A stretch of 5,728 nt of DNA from an uncultured Planctomycetaceae bacterium (GTDB lineage: Bacteria > Planctomycetota > Planctomycetia > Pirellulales > Pirellulaceae), in assembly GCA_937967665.1 (NCBI GenBank), contig CALBSZ010000659.1:1-5728 (forward strand), given 5' to 3'. The first letter of the stretch is position 1. Every line of letters starts with the position of its first letter. Positions 1 through 5,204 of the stretch are shown here, in pieces. Made by a program: the position numbers and the translations under genes. The notes under the pieces were generated by a model. That model was not told where the DNA came from and did not search any database. It saw nothing but the letters and a program-made list of their open reading frames with translations.

Positions 1-620
1 TGGACAACGCTCATGGCACCGACCAGTTCCCCGGGTACGTGGTTTTTCCGATTGTGATCAATGGCCAGGTCTACCCTGATTGTGTTGTAATCTGGAGTCC
101 CGACGGGGCCCCGGCGGATCCTGTCGGTTTGCCGCTGTATAGCGAATTGGTGATGTTCTTTCCCCATGCCACTTCGCCAAATCAACTCCTGGAAGTGTCC
201 TTTCCTGGAACAGACTACACCGTTCCAGATCTGAGCCAAACCGCGTTGTGGGAGTGGCTTATTGCTTACTTCCGGACATCCAGTTTTGGCGACCGTGTCG
301 TTCTGACCGATCGGTTGCGAACGGCGACCGTTAAGAATCAGGGAACGGGTGCCAACGCGACGCTCGGGTGCATCCGATTCGAGGTAATGTATCGTCCGAC
401 CGATACGCAGTGGAACGCCTACCTGGCCAGCAGCCAGACGGACGCGGACTGGGCGGCCTTGCCGTGGCCGCAGTCGATCTTCAGTAACTCCACCGGTATT
501 CGACAAGCCTGGTGCCGGACCGAAATGCAATTGAACATGACCTCTTCGAACAGCAATACCGAAGTGGTCGTGCCGTTCTTCGGCTCGGCGGCACTGCACT
601 ATCAAGTACCGCGACCGTAG
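1..620 (+). CDS. C-terminal part of a probable pseudopilin-like protein (5' end outside window)
   Basis: The reading frame is open from base 3 at the left edge, so the GTG at 39 is probably an internal Val and not the start. About 205 residues are visible, ending at TAG 618-620. I see no transmembrane segment or prepilin cleavage motif in this part; if one exists it lies upstream of the window. The fragment looks beta-rich, with stretches such as YPDCVVIWSPDG, SELVMFFPHATSPNQLLEV and a C-terminal AWCRTEMQL followed by VVVPFFGSAALHYQVP. This resembles the globular part of GspJ/PilW-like minor pseudopilins as they appear in planctomycete secretion loci, and the pilus/secretion operon downstream supports that. 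The identification rests on pattern memory and context, not on a diagnostic motif; it could be another locus-specific periplasmic protein. The last codons (CGA CCG TAG) overlap the first bases of a tandem repeat. Confidence 0.55.
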   Translation, partial: DNAHGTDQFPGYVVFPIVINGQVYPDCVVIWSPDGAPADPVGLPLYSELVMFFPHATSPNQLLEVSFPGTDYTVPDLSQTALWEWLIAYFRTSSFGDRVVLTDRLRTATVKNQGTGANATLGCIRFEVMYRPTDTQWNAYLASSQTDADWAALPWPQSIFSNSTGIRQAWCRTEMQLNMTSSNSNTEVVVPFFGSAALHYQVPRP

Positions 621-727
621 CTGGACAGCGCCACCTTTGCGGAAATCCGCGAAAATACAAGCACGCAGCGCGAGCAAGTGTATCCGGACGTAAGTGACTC
701 ACTCGCTTGCGCGTCGTGCTGGTATGA
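612..727. repeat. 116-bp tandem repeat unit, copy 1
   Basis: It aligns without gaps to 728-843 at an offset of exactly 116 bases. There are four mismatches (620, 633, 635, 638), all within the first 27 bases; from 639 onward the copies are identical. The first nine bases are the last codons of the upstream gene, including its TAG. The unit contains an imperfect inverted repeat (655-680 with 700-725). Read on the minus strand it gives peptides of the YQHDAQASE kind, which I associate with dispersed intergenic repeats in planctomycete genomes; that link is from memory and unconfirmed here. Confidence 0.92.
655..725. repeat. Imperfect inverted repeat (stem-loop) in copy 1
   Basis: Arms 655-680 and 700-725 are complementary around the 19-base loop 681-699. 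Of 26 position pairs, 21 are Watson-Crick and 672/708 can form G-U in RNA from the plus strand; the mismatches are at 659/721, 667/713, 666/714 and 676/704, the last becoming a U-G pair in RNA from the minus strand. The innermost arms contain CGCGAGCAAGTG and CACTCGCTTGCG. No T-run follows the stem, so this is not a standard intrinsic terminator. Confidence 0.85.
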
Positions 728-843
728 CGACCGTACCTGGACAGCGCCGCGTTGGCGGAAATCCGCGAAAATACAAGCACGCAGCGCGAGCAAGTGTATC
801 CGGACGTAAGTGACTCACTCGCTTGCGCGTCGTGCTGGTATGA
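728..843. repeat. 116-bp tandem repeat unit, copy 2
   Basis: The head-to-tail second copy of 612-727, with 112 of 116 positions matching by eye. It follows copy 1 directly with no spacer. The hairpin core is identical to that of copy 1 (arms 771-796 and 816-841). Bases 844-855 repeat the beginning of the unit once more with a single mismatch (T848), after which similarity stops, so the array is about 2.1 units long. Confidence 0.92.
771..841. repeat. Imperfect inverted repeat (stem-loop) in copy 2
   Basis: Same sequence as the stem-loop in copy 1, shifted by 116 bases: arms 771-796 and 816-841, loop 797-815. Two long identical hairpins lying side by side could fold separately, or the left arm of one could pair with the right arm of the other. 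Confidence 0.85.
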
Positions 844-896
844 CGACTGTACCTGTCGCTGTCGACGTAGGCAGCGTACTTCGCGACAATCGGCGG

Positions 897-934
897 CACA
901 CGGGGAAACACGCTGCACACGGGGAAACACGCTG
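897..934. repeat. 19-bp tandem direct repeat, two perfect copies
   Basis: CACACGGGGAAACACGCTG occurs at 897-915 and again immediately at 916-934 without mismatch. The 19-bp unit is not a multiple of three, so it does not suggest a coding repeat. It lies downstream of the 116-bp array and shares no clear sequence with it. Function unknown; it may be a replication-slippage duplication. Confidence 0.9.
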
Positions 935-953
935 GAAAAAGGCAAGGCGTGAA

Positions 954-968
954 ACAGACTCGGTCTGT
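954..968. repeat. Short perfect palindrome with 3-base loop
   Basis: ACAGAC (954-959) and GTCTGT (963-968) pair around TCG. The next bases, GACAGACGTGTC (969-980), repeat the ACAGAC word and can form a small four-base-pair stem followed by five A residues. This could be an operator-like site or a small hairpin. There is no T-run on the plus strand, so a terminator for the upstream gene is not supported. Confidence 0.5.
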
Positions 969-1108
969 GACAGACGTGTCAAAAACCGCTAGCTCGCCGC
1001 CAACTCGCCATTGGCAAATCCGGACCTTGACGGTATGTAGTAGCAGGCTTTCGAGTTCTGGTTGCCGTGCCCGCAAATCACCTTGTTTCTATTTGAAGGA
1101 CTGAATCA

Positions 1109-1363
1109 ATGAAAACGATTAAACCGCTGTTTCGCGGCTTGCCGCTGGTCATCGCCGTCAATGTCGTCCTCTGGGGCGTGCTAAGCTTTTATGGAGTGAT
1201 CGGTGCGGCGCCCCAGACAGGGCGGCAGCCGTTCAGTAATTCGGTTGCGCAACGTAACGAAATGATTCGTGAGTTGCAAAACATACAAGCTTTGCTGAAA
1301 GAGCAAAACTCGCTGTTGCGAGACATCGCCGCAAATACGAAACATGAAAAACCCTCGCGTTGA
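1109..1363 (+). CDS. Small membrane-anchored coiled-coil protein at the head of the pilus operon
   Basis: An 84-residue protein that I do not recognise as a named family. The ATG at 1109 is preceded by GAAGGA at 1095-1100 (8-base spacing), a good Shine-Dalgarno match. A basic N-terminus (K2, K5, R9) leads into a single hydrophobic segment at about residues 11-32. A short Pro/Gly linker follows, then residues 46-76 carry regular Ile/Leu/Met spacing (M52, I53, L56, I59, L62, L63, L69, L70, I73) typical of a coiled coil, and the tail is basic. It could be a bitopic protein with a periplasmic coiled coil or an uncleaved signal anchor; Ala-Ala-Pro at 33-35 is a poor signal-peptidase site. Its last 20 bases overlap the start of the pseudopilin gene, which suggests translational coupling and a role in the same apparatus. 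The function is inferred from position only. Confidence 0.8.
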   Translation: MKTIKPLFRGLPLVIAVNVVLWGVLSFYGVIGAAPQTGRQPFSNSVAQRNEMIRELQNIQALLKEQNSLLRDIAANTKHEKPSR

Positions 1364-1973
1364 TCATCGACCGGCTTTGCTCTGCTCGTCTGGTAAGACG
1401 GCGCAGCCGGATGATCATCTGCGTCCCGCCTTCACGCTTGTCGAAATGCTGCTGGTGATCGCGTTGATGGGATTACTGGCAGGCACGGTCGTCACGATGT
1501 TTCAGCCGTCCGTGACAATCAACCTGCGTTCGGGAGCCCGCGCGGTTGCCGGCGATCTCAATTACGTTCGCAATCTGGCGGTCGCCAACAATACCGCCTA
1601 CACCGTCACCTTCTCGGTGGCCGACAATTCTTATTCGATTCAGCACACGGGCACGGTGGGCAGCGACGAACTGCCGGAACACCCGTTTCTGACCGACGGC
1701 ACCAATGCGGACGGCGATCCGATTCAAACGGCGGACCTGGATCTGCTGCCGTTCGACCAGCCGGGTGTCAATCTGGTGGCCGTGCTCGTCGACGGGGTGG
1801 CGGTAACGGATGTCGAGTTCAGTGAGTTGGGCGAGACGGTCGGCCGCACGGAAGACACGATCATCTGGCTGCGGTGTGGCACCGGTCGAGCCAGACGCTA
1901 TATCACGGTGACGATTGCGGCCGTCACCGGATTGGTCACCGTTGGTGACATCACTTTGACCGGCCCCTTTTAA
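1344..1973 (+). CDS. GspH/FimT-like type II pseudopilin
   Basis: A 209-residue protein with a type III (prepilin) signal: after a 29-residue leader comes A29-F30-T31-L32-V33-E34, followed by a hydrophobic helix at about 30-52. Prepilin peptidase should cut between A29 and F30; E34 is the conserved Glu at +5. The -1 residue is Ala, where Gly is most usual. The section SGARAVAGDLNYVRNLAVANN (about residues 58-78) is the helix typical of GspH/FimT minor pseudopilins, followed by a beta-rich globular domain ending in a short strand-rich tail. The leader is long, and no clear Shine-Dalgarno precedes the ATG at 1344, so expression probably depends on coupling with the overlapping 84-residue gene; a start at TTG 1377 is possible. 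Family knowledge places such proteins at the tip of a pseudopilus or pilus. The GspH/FimT assignment is more likely than GspI or GspG but not certain. Confidence 0.82.
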   Translation: MKNPRVDHRPALLCSSGKTAQPDDHLRPAFTLVEMLLVIALMGLLAGTVVTMFQPSVTINLRSGARAVAGDLNYVRNLAVANNTAYTVTFSVADNSYSIQHTGTVGSDELPEHPFLTDGTNADGDPIQTADLDLLPFDQPGVNLVAVLVDGVAVTDVEFSELGETVGRTEDTIIWLRCGTGRARRYITVTIAAVTGLVTVGDITLTGPF

Positions 1974-1999
1974 TGCGATCGTTTGCATAGGTACTAGAG

Positions 2000-3049
2000 A
2001 TGGTTCGCTGGATCAACACAAACAAGTACTCGCCGATCGGACTCGACATCGGACCGCGCTCCGTGCAGCTCGTGCAGCTATCCACGGACTTCAGCAGACT
2101 GATTGAATCCGCGCGCTGGGACTACCTGCTGAAGGAAAACGAAACCGAAGCGCCGGTGGATTGCATTGTGGACGCCATCCGCCAGGCTCGCGAGTCGCGA
2201 AATTTCAAAGGCCGGGACGTGGTCATCTGCTTGAACGAGCAGCAGCTCTTTATGCAGAATATTCGTGTTCCCAAAATCGAAAACGGAAGTATCGCGCAGT
2301 TTGTGCAACAGGAGGCCGCCGGGCGCATCCCGTTTGCGGTCGATCAGGCCGAAATCCGTTACCTCGAAGCGGCGGACGTGCGGCAGGGGGATCACATGCT
2401 GCGCGAAGTCATCCTGTTCGCCTGCGAGCGGCCCGTTCTGGAGCAGGCTCTGGATATCGTCGACGCAGCGGGACTGAACCCGGTAGCGGTCGATGTGGAA
2501 CCATCGGCAATCCTGCGCAGCTACGCCAGCCAGTTCAAACGTGATGAAGACAAGTACACGCGAGCCATGATTGTGCACGTTGGCTTTTCGTGTACCGCCG
2601 TGGTGATTTCCGAGGGCACGAACGTGCTCTTTATCAAATATATCGACATTGGCGGCCGGCACCTGGATGAAGCCGTGGCCAAGCACCTCGATATGGAAAT
2701 GGCCGAAGCGCACGCGCTGCGCCGCCATAGCGGGGACCGCCGTACGGACATTCAAGATGAAGAGGTCACGCGCAGCGTCCATGAGGCAACCCGACCCGTG
2801 ATGGACCAACTGCTGCAGGAGTTGTCCATGTGCGTGCGCTATCATAGCGTGACTTTCCGCGGGCGCCCGCTGGTGCGCCTCGTCCTGGGAGGCAGTGAAG
2901 CATCCACCCAAATCCTGGACGCGGTCAGCAAACGGCTCGATATGCAGAGTGAGTTGAGCGATCCGTTCCGCCGGGTCACAACACCCTCGCTGGGCAGCCG
3001 CCTGGGGCAATGGGACGTCGCGATGGGGCTGGCGCTGAGGAACATGTAG
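2000..3049 (+). CDS. pilM: PilM, actin-like ATPase of the type IV pilus assembly platform
   Basis: A 349-residue protein, the usual size of PilM (about 350). The N-terminal IGLDIGPRSVQLVQL (13-27) is the first phosphate motif of the actin/FtsA-like fold. The second phosphate motif is MIVHVGFSCT (190-199), followed by YIDIGGRHLDEAV (214-226), and the adenosine motif is LVLGGSEA (294-301). The C-terminal DVAMGLALRNM is typical of PilM. At the second phosphate motif the usual Asp is His193. In known systems PilM is cytoplasmic, binds ATP and holds the N-terminal tail of PilN, coupling the inner-membrane platform to the motors. The gene starts 26 bases after the pseudopilin stop, with a weak AGG at 1989-1991, and ends 2 bases before pilN. 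The ethanolamine/FtsA-like relatives are less likely given the pilN and pilO neighbours. Confidence 0.95.
   Translation: MVRWINTNKYSPIGLDIGPRSVQLVQLSTDFSRLIESARWDYLLKENETEAPVDCIVDAIRQARESRNFKGRDVVICLNEQQLFMQNIRVPKIENGSIAQFVQQEAAGRIPFAVDQAEIRYLEAADVRQGDHMLREVILFACERPVLEQALDIVDAAGLNPVAVDVEPSAILRSYASQFKRDEDKYTRAMIVHVGFSCTAVVISEGTNVLFIKYIDIGGRHLDEAVAKHLDMEMAEAHALRRHSGDRRTDIQDEEVTRSVHEATRPVMDQLLQELSMCVRYHSVTFRGRPLVRLVLGGSEASTQILDAVSKRLDMQSELSDPFRRVTTPSLGSRLGQWDVAMGLALRNM
3038..3041 (+). promoter_or_regulatory. Ribosome binding site that fixes the pilN start
   Basis: AGGA at 3038-3041 (within TGAGGAA) lies 10 bases before ATG 3052. It lies inside the last codons of pilM. An in-frame ATG at 3010 would give a longer protein, but that would place 14 charged residues before the PilM-binding motif and overlap pilM by 40 bases, so 3052 is preferred. 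Confidence 0.7.
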
Positions 3050-3051
3050 TT

Positions 3052-3801
3052 ATGGAAAAGATTGATTTTCTACCGAAGTCATACCGCGAAAAGCAGACGC
3101 GACGGCAATCACGCCTGGCCGTGATCGTTCTTACGTCCATGTTCGGCGTCACGATTGCAGGCGCGGCAACTGGCCAGTTTGCCGTCTGGCAGTCCGTGAA
3201 ATCGGAAGTAAACGAAATTGAAATCAAGTACGTGGACGCCGTGGCCAAGAATAACCACCACCAAAAACTGACGGAGCTGCTGAACGCCCAGCAGGAGGTG
3301 GCCACGCTGTATTCCTACCTGGACCACACCTGGCCCCACACGCAATTGCTTTCAGAATTGCTCAAGCCGTTGCCCGAGTCGATTATTCTATCGGAATTGC
3401 GCTTCAGCTACGGCGAGACCGCCCGAGCGCCCGATATCCTCGGATTTCGGATTAATCCCGAGGCAAGTCAGGAGGAAAACCTGTCCGGGCCATTGGCGGA
3501 TGTGGCGAGTCTGAGAAAACTGCGTGACGGCAAGAAGCACGTCTTGCACGTCCATGGGATTACTACCAATACATCAGAACTGCACAAATTCGTCTCCAGG
3601 CTCCATGCGTCCCCCCTGTTCACCAAGGCCTTGGTCGGTTCGGTGGAATCGATTGAAGGAGACGAGGACGGAAACTTGTCGTCCAAGATCTCGCGTTTCG
3701 AATTGCGAGTCGAAATCAAGCCCGGTTACGGCCAGCCCGGCGGTCCGCAGGGGGCACCTGCTACAGAGGCTGTCGAACTTGCATCGCGAGGAGTCCAGTG
3801 A
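3052..3801 (+). CDS. pilN: PilN, inner-membrane type IV pilus alignment protein
   Basis: A 249-residue bitopic protein. Residues 3-8 read KIDFLP, matching the INLLP-type cytoplasmic motif through which PilN docks into PilM. Basic residues 9-21 lead to one transmembrane helix at about 22-41. A periplasmic helical, coiled-coil-like stretch (45-90) and LLKPLPESIILSELRF (103-118) follow. The ferredoxin-like part resumes at HVLHVHGITTN (163-173) and FVSRLHASPLF (180-190), the fold known for PilN/GspL C-terminal domains. Proteobacterial PilN is about 200 residues; here a linker at about 121-160 and a Gly/Pro/Ala-rich tail after 225 add length. The gene follows pilM by 2 bases, and its TGA overlaps the pilO ATG, so all three are likely translated as a unit. 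PilN pairs with PilO in the periplasm and passes state changes from PilM outward. Confidence 0.93.
   Translation: MEKIDFLPKSYREKQTRRQSRLAVIVLTSMFGVTIAGAATGQFAVWQSVKSEVNEIEIKYVDAVAKNNHHQKLTELLNAQQEVATLYSYLDHTWPHTQLLSELLKPLPESIILSELRFSYGETARAPDILGFRINPEASQEENLSGPLADVASLRKLRDGKKHVLHVHGITTNTSELHKFVSRLHASPLFTKALVGSVESIEGDEDGNLSSKISRFELRVEIKPGYGQPGGPQGAPATEAVELASRGVQ
3788..3793 (+). promoter_or_regulatory. Ribosome binding site of pilO
   Basis: GAGGAG at 3788-3793 lies 7 bases before ATG 3801, inside the last codons of pilN. A GTG at 3798 directly precedes the ATG in the same frame and would add one residue; the ATG with the 7-base spacing is preferred. Confidence 0.7.
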
Positions 3802-4364
3802 TGAAGAAGAAGACTCCAACGCCCAAAACCGTTCGCAAGAAGCGATCACCGACCTTGGTATTGACTGCGCTACTCGGTGCCGTTTCGCTCAGCTACGTCT
3901 ACTTTGTCTACTTGCCGGCATCGGAGGCCACGGCAGCGCTCCGAGAAGAACTTGCCGAGAAGCAAGACTACATCCTCCAGTCAGCTCCGGTTGAGGGCCA
4001 AAATCGCGCGCTCGCACGTGAACTGGAACTCACCAACAAATATTGCGAACAGTGGCAGAACGCCGCTCCCAAAGGCGAGCCTGCGGCGCAGTTCGTCCTG
4101 CTGACCGATGCCGCCCATGACGCGGAAGTGCAAGTTCGGCGATTCGAACCTTTGGCGGTAGAGGAAATGAAGTTGATCCGCCGCATCCCTGTCAATCTGG
4201 AGTGTTCGGGAAAGTTTCGCGATATCTTCCGGTTCATGAAAAGCATCGAAGCCCTTCCCCAGACCATCTGGATCGAAGATGTGCACCTGGAGTCTGAATC
4301 CGCGGAGAGCGACCTGCTGACCTGCCAGCTGAGGTTGATAATTTTTGCCGATAATCGCGATTAA
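3801..4364 (+). CDS. pilO: PilO, inner-membrane type IV pilus alignment protein
   Basis: A 187-residue protein with a very basic cytoplasmic tail (KKK at 2-4, RKKR at 12-15), one transmembrane helix at about 18-38, a coiled-coil stretch at about 40-85 rich in Glu/Ala/Leu, and a compact periplasmic domain. The latter contains IPVNLECSGKFRDIFRFMKSIEALPQTIWIEDVHLES in two parts (129-147 and 148-165), the strand-helix-strand pattern of PilO ferredoxin-like folds with the small-residue turn at S136-G137. Proteobacterial PilO is about 205 residues. Its ATG shares the A of the pilN stop (TGATG). In known systems PilO forms heterodimers with PilN and contacts PilP. GspM is the T2SS counterpart and cannot be excluded, but adjacency to PilM and PilN supports PilO. 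Confidence 0.9.
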   Translation: MKKKTPTPKTVRKKRSPTLVLTALLGAVSLSYVYFVYLPASEATAALREELAEKQDYILQSAPVEGQNRALARELELTNKYCEQWQNAAPKGEPAAQFVLLTDAAHDAEVQVRRFEPLAVEEMKLIRRIPVNLECSGKFRDIFRFMKSIEALPQTIWIEDVHLESESAESDLLTCQLRLIIFADNRD

Positions 4365-4380
4365 TCCGAATAGGGGCATT

Positions 4381-4428
4381 ATGAGTTTCCGATACTAGAT
4401 GAGACCCGTACCGCCAACGCAGTGGTAG
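4381..4428 (+). other. Two back-to-back minimal ORFs in the pilO-pilP gap
   Basis: The 74-base gap after pilO holds MSFRY (4381-4398), with AGGGG four bases before its ATG, and MRPVPPTQW (4399-4428), whose ATG follows the preceding TAG directly in the same frame. They end 10 bases before the next gene. They may be chance, decayed coding sequence, or translated leaders that keep ribosomes on the messenger across the gap. There is no evidence that either peptide is functional. Confidence 0.2.
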
Positions 4429-4438
4429 ATAGGGAAAT

Positions 4439-5137
4439 ATGAATAAACTGGTTAGAAAATTCAAAACTGAGGCCAAGAAAAGCCCCGGGAAAACGGGATT
4501 CCTCGTCATCGTCTCTGTTGTGGGACTGGTGATTTGGATTCGTATGGCTTCCGGCTGGTTCAGCGGCGGCGCGGCAGCCGCGCCGGAGAGCACGCAGCAA
4601 GCGGCATCCCAACCGGTGGCGGTTCCCGTGGCCAAACCGACCGTGCAAACGAAGCACACCGACTCCAGCTTGCCGGCCTGGCAGGAAGTGGCCGAGTGGA
4701 TCGCGCTGGACCGCCTCAAGAGACCAGCGGTCTTGGAGGAGGACATGCGCAATCCGTTTTTCATTAGCCAGCATCAACAGGAGTTGCTGGCGGCGGTGGA
4801 ACAGAATGAGAGTGAAGACAACCAGGAGCCGGTCGAGCCGTTGCTGCCGAAGCTCGCGCCCGCCGACCTCGGTCTGACTCTGCAAGGTACGCTGGTTGGC
4901 CCGCGCGTGCGCGTCGCTCGCATCAATGGTCGATCGTACCGCGAGCAAGACTTTGTCGTTGTCGAAAGCGGAGGCGAGGGAAGCGACGGACAGGGATCAG
5001 TCGGATACACATTCGCCGTTTCCGAAATCCACAAATCGCACGTGATCTTGATGCGCGATGAAGAACTCTACGAATTACGAATGGAACGCCCTCAGCTGGC
5101 CAATGGATACATGAAAATACGTGGCAGTGACCGCTAG
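4439..5137 (+). CDS. PilP/GspC-like inner-membrane link to the secretin
   Basis: A 232-residue bitopic protein: basic N-terminus, one transmembrane helix at about 20-36, a low-complexity Ala/Gln/Pro/Val linker (43-75), a helical section, then RNPFF at 104-108, similar to the RDPF-type motif preceding the homology region in PilP, GspB and GspC. The C-terminal domain begins at about D143 with LGLTLQGTLV and continues with VRVARINGRSYREQD and YTFAVSEIHKSHVILMRD, the small beta-fold of the PilP/GspC homology region. That domain binds secretin N-domains in characterised systems. Proteobacterial PilP is a lipoprotein; here there is no lipobox Cys and the anchor is a transmembrane helix as in GspC. 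The start follows AGGGA at 4431-4435, and an in-frame TAG at 4430-4432 excludes upstream starts. Position between pilO and the next exported protein agrees with the role. Confidence 0.8.
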   Translation: MNKLVRKFKTEAKKSPGKTGFLVIVSVVGLVIWIRMASGWFSGGAAAAPESTQQAASQPVAVPVAKPTVQTKHTDSSLPAWQEVAEWIALDRLKRPAVLEEDMRNPFFISQHQQELLAAVEQNESEDNQEPVEPLLPKLAPADLGLTLQGTLVGPRVRVARINGRSYREQDFVVVESGGEGSDGQGSVGYTFAVSEIHKSHVILMRDEELYELRMERPQLANGYMKIRGSDR

Positions 5138-5195
5138 CGGGTGGAAACGCTTTTTCGCGTTCGCCGACAGCGATCTCTGCTTGAACGTCAGGTCA

Positions 5196-5199
5196 AGGA
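5196..5199 (+). promoter_or_regulatory. Ribosome binding site that fixes the start of the exported protein
   Basis: AGGA at 5196-5199 (within AAGGAAG) lies five bases before ATG 5205. The frame is open upstream to a GTG at 5127, but that would put 26 extra residues ahead of an otherwise normal signal peptide, so ATG 5205 is preferred. Confidence 0.7.
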
Positions 5200-5204
5200 A
5201 GACC

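Larger units (their letters stand above)
621..1108. other. 488-bp intergenic region filled by repeats
   Basis: No credible gene on either strand. The region holds two tandem 116-bp units with internal hairpins (612-843), the beginning of a third unit (844-855), a 19-bp tandem duplication (897-934), a short palindrome (954-968) and about 140 bp of unique sequence before the next gene. Open frames on the minus strand (481-945, 699-1076) and plus strand (752-952, 810-992) run through the repeats. Because the 116-bp period is not a multiple of three, the two units are read in different frames, which argues against protein-coding selection. Any promoter for the downstream operon must lie here or further upstream; I found only weak sigma70-like matches. 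I see no T-run terminator after the upstream gene. Confidence 0.75.

Noticed and set aside
655..841. The two hairpins as an intrinsic terminator or a CRISPR array
   Set aside because: No T-run follows either stem on the plus strand. There are only two units, adjacent with no variable spacers, which excludes CRISPR.
481..945. Minus-strand frame of 154 codons across the repeat region
   Set aside because: It consists mostly of the repeat units read in different frames and overlaps the end of the upstream gene; no coding signal of its own.
1010..1055. Sigma70-like promoter candidates before the 84-residue gene (TTGGCA 1010-1015 with TATGTA 1034-1039; TTGACG 1027-1032)
   Set aside because: The -35 matches are fair, but the -10 elements match only about half of the consensus. 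Chance occurrence is likely, and planctomycete promoters are poorly defined, so I do not list a promoter.
2078..3010. Long open frame on the minus strand opposite pilM
   Set aside because: It is the antisense shadow of pilM, whose protein has clear family motifs; the reverse protein has no recognisable features.
4234..4948. Minus-strand frames of about 180 codons opposite the PilP-like gene
   Set aside because: They overlap the plus-strand gene, which has a transmembrane segment, an RNPF motif and an HR-like domain; the reverse frames show nothing comparable.
5131..5161. Palindrome CCGCTAGCGG (5131-5140) and a small stem AACGC/GCGTT (5146-5150 with 5157-5161) after the PilP-like stop, considered as a terminator
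   Set aside because: The stem is only five base pairs, and its T residues lie in the loop instead of after it. The next gene has a good ribosome binding site 67 bases on, and continued operon transcription is expected.
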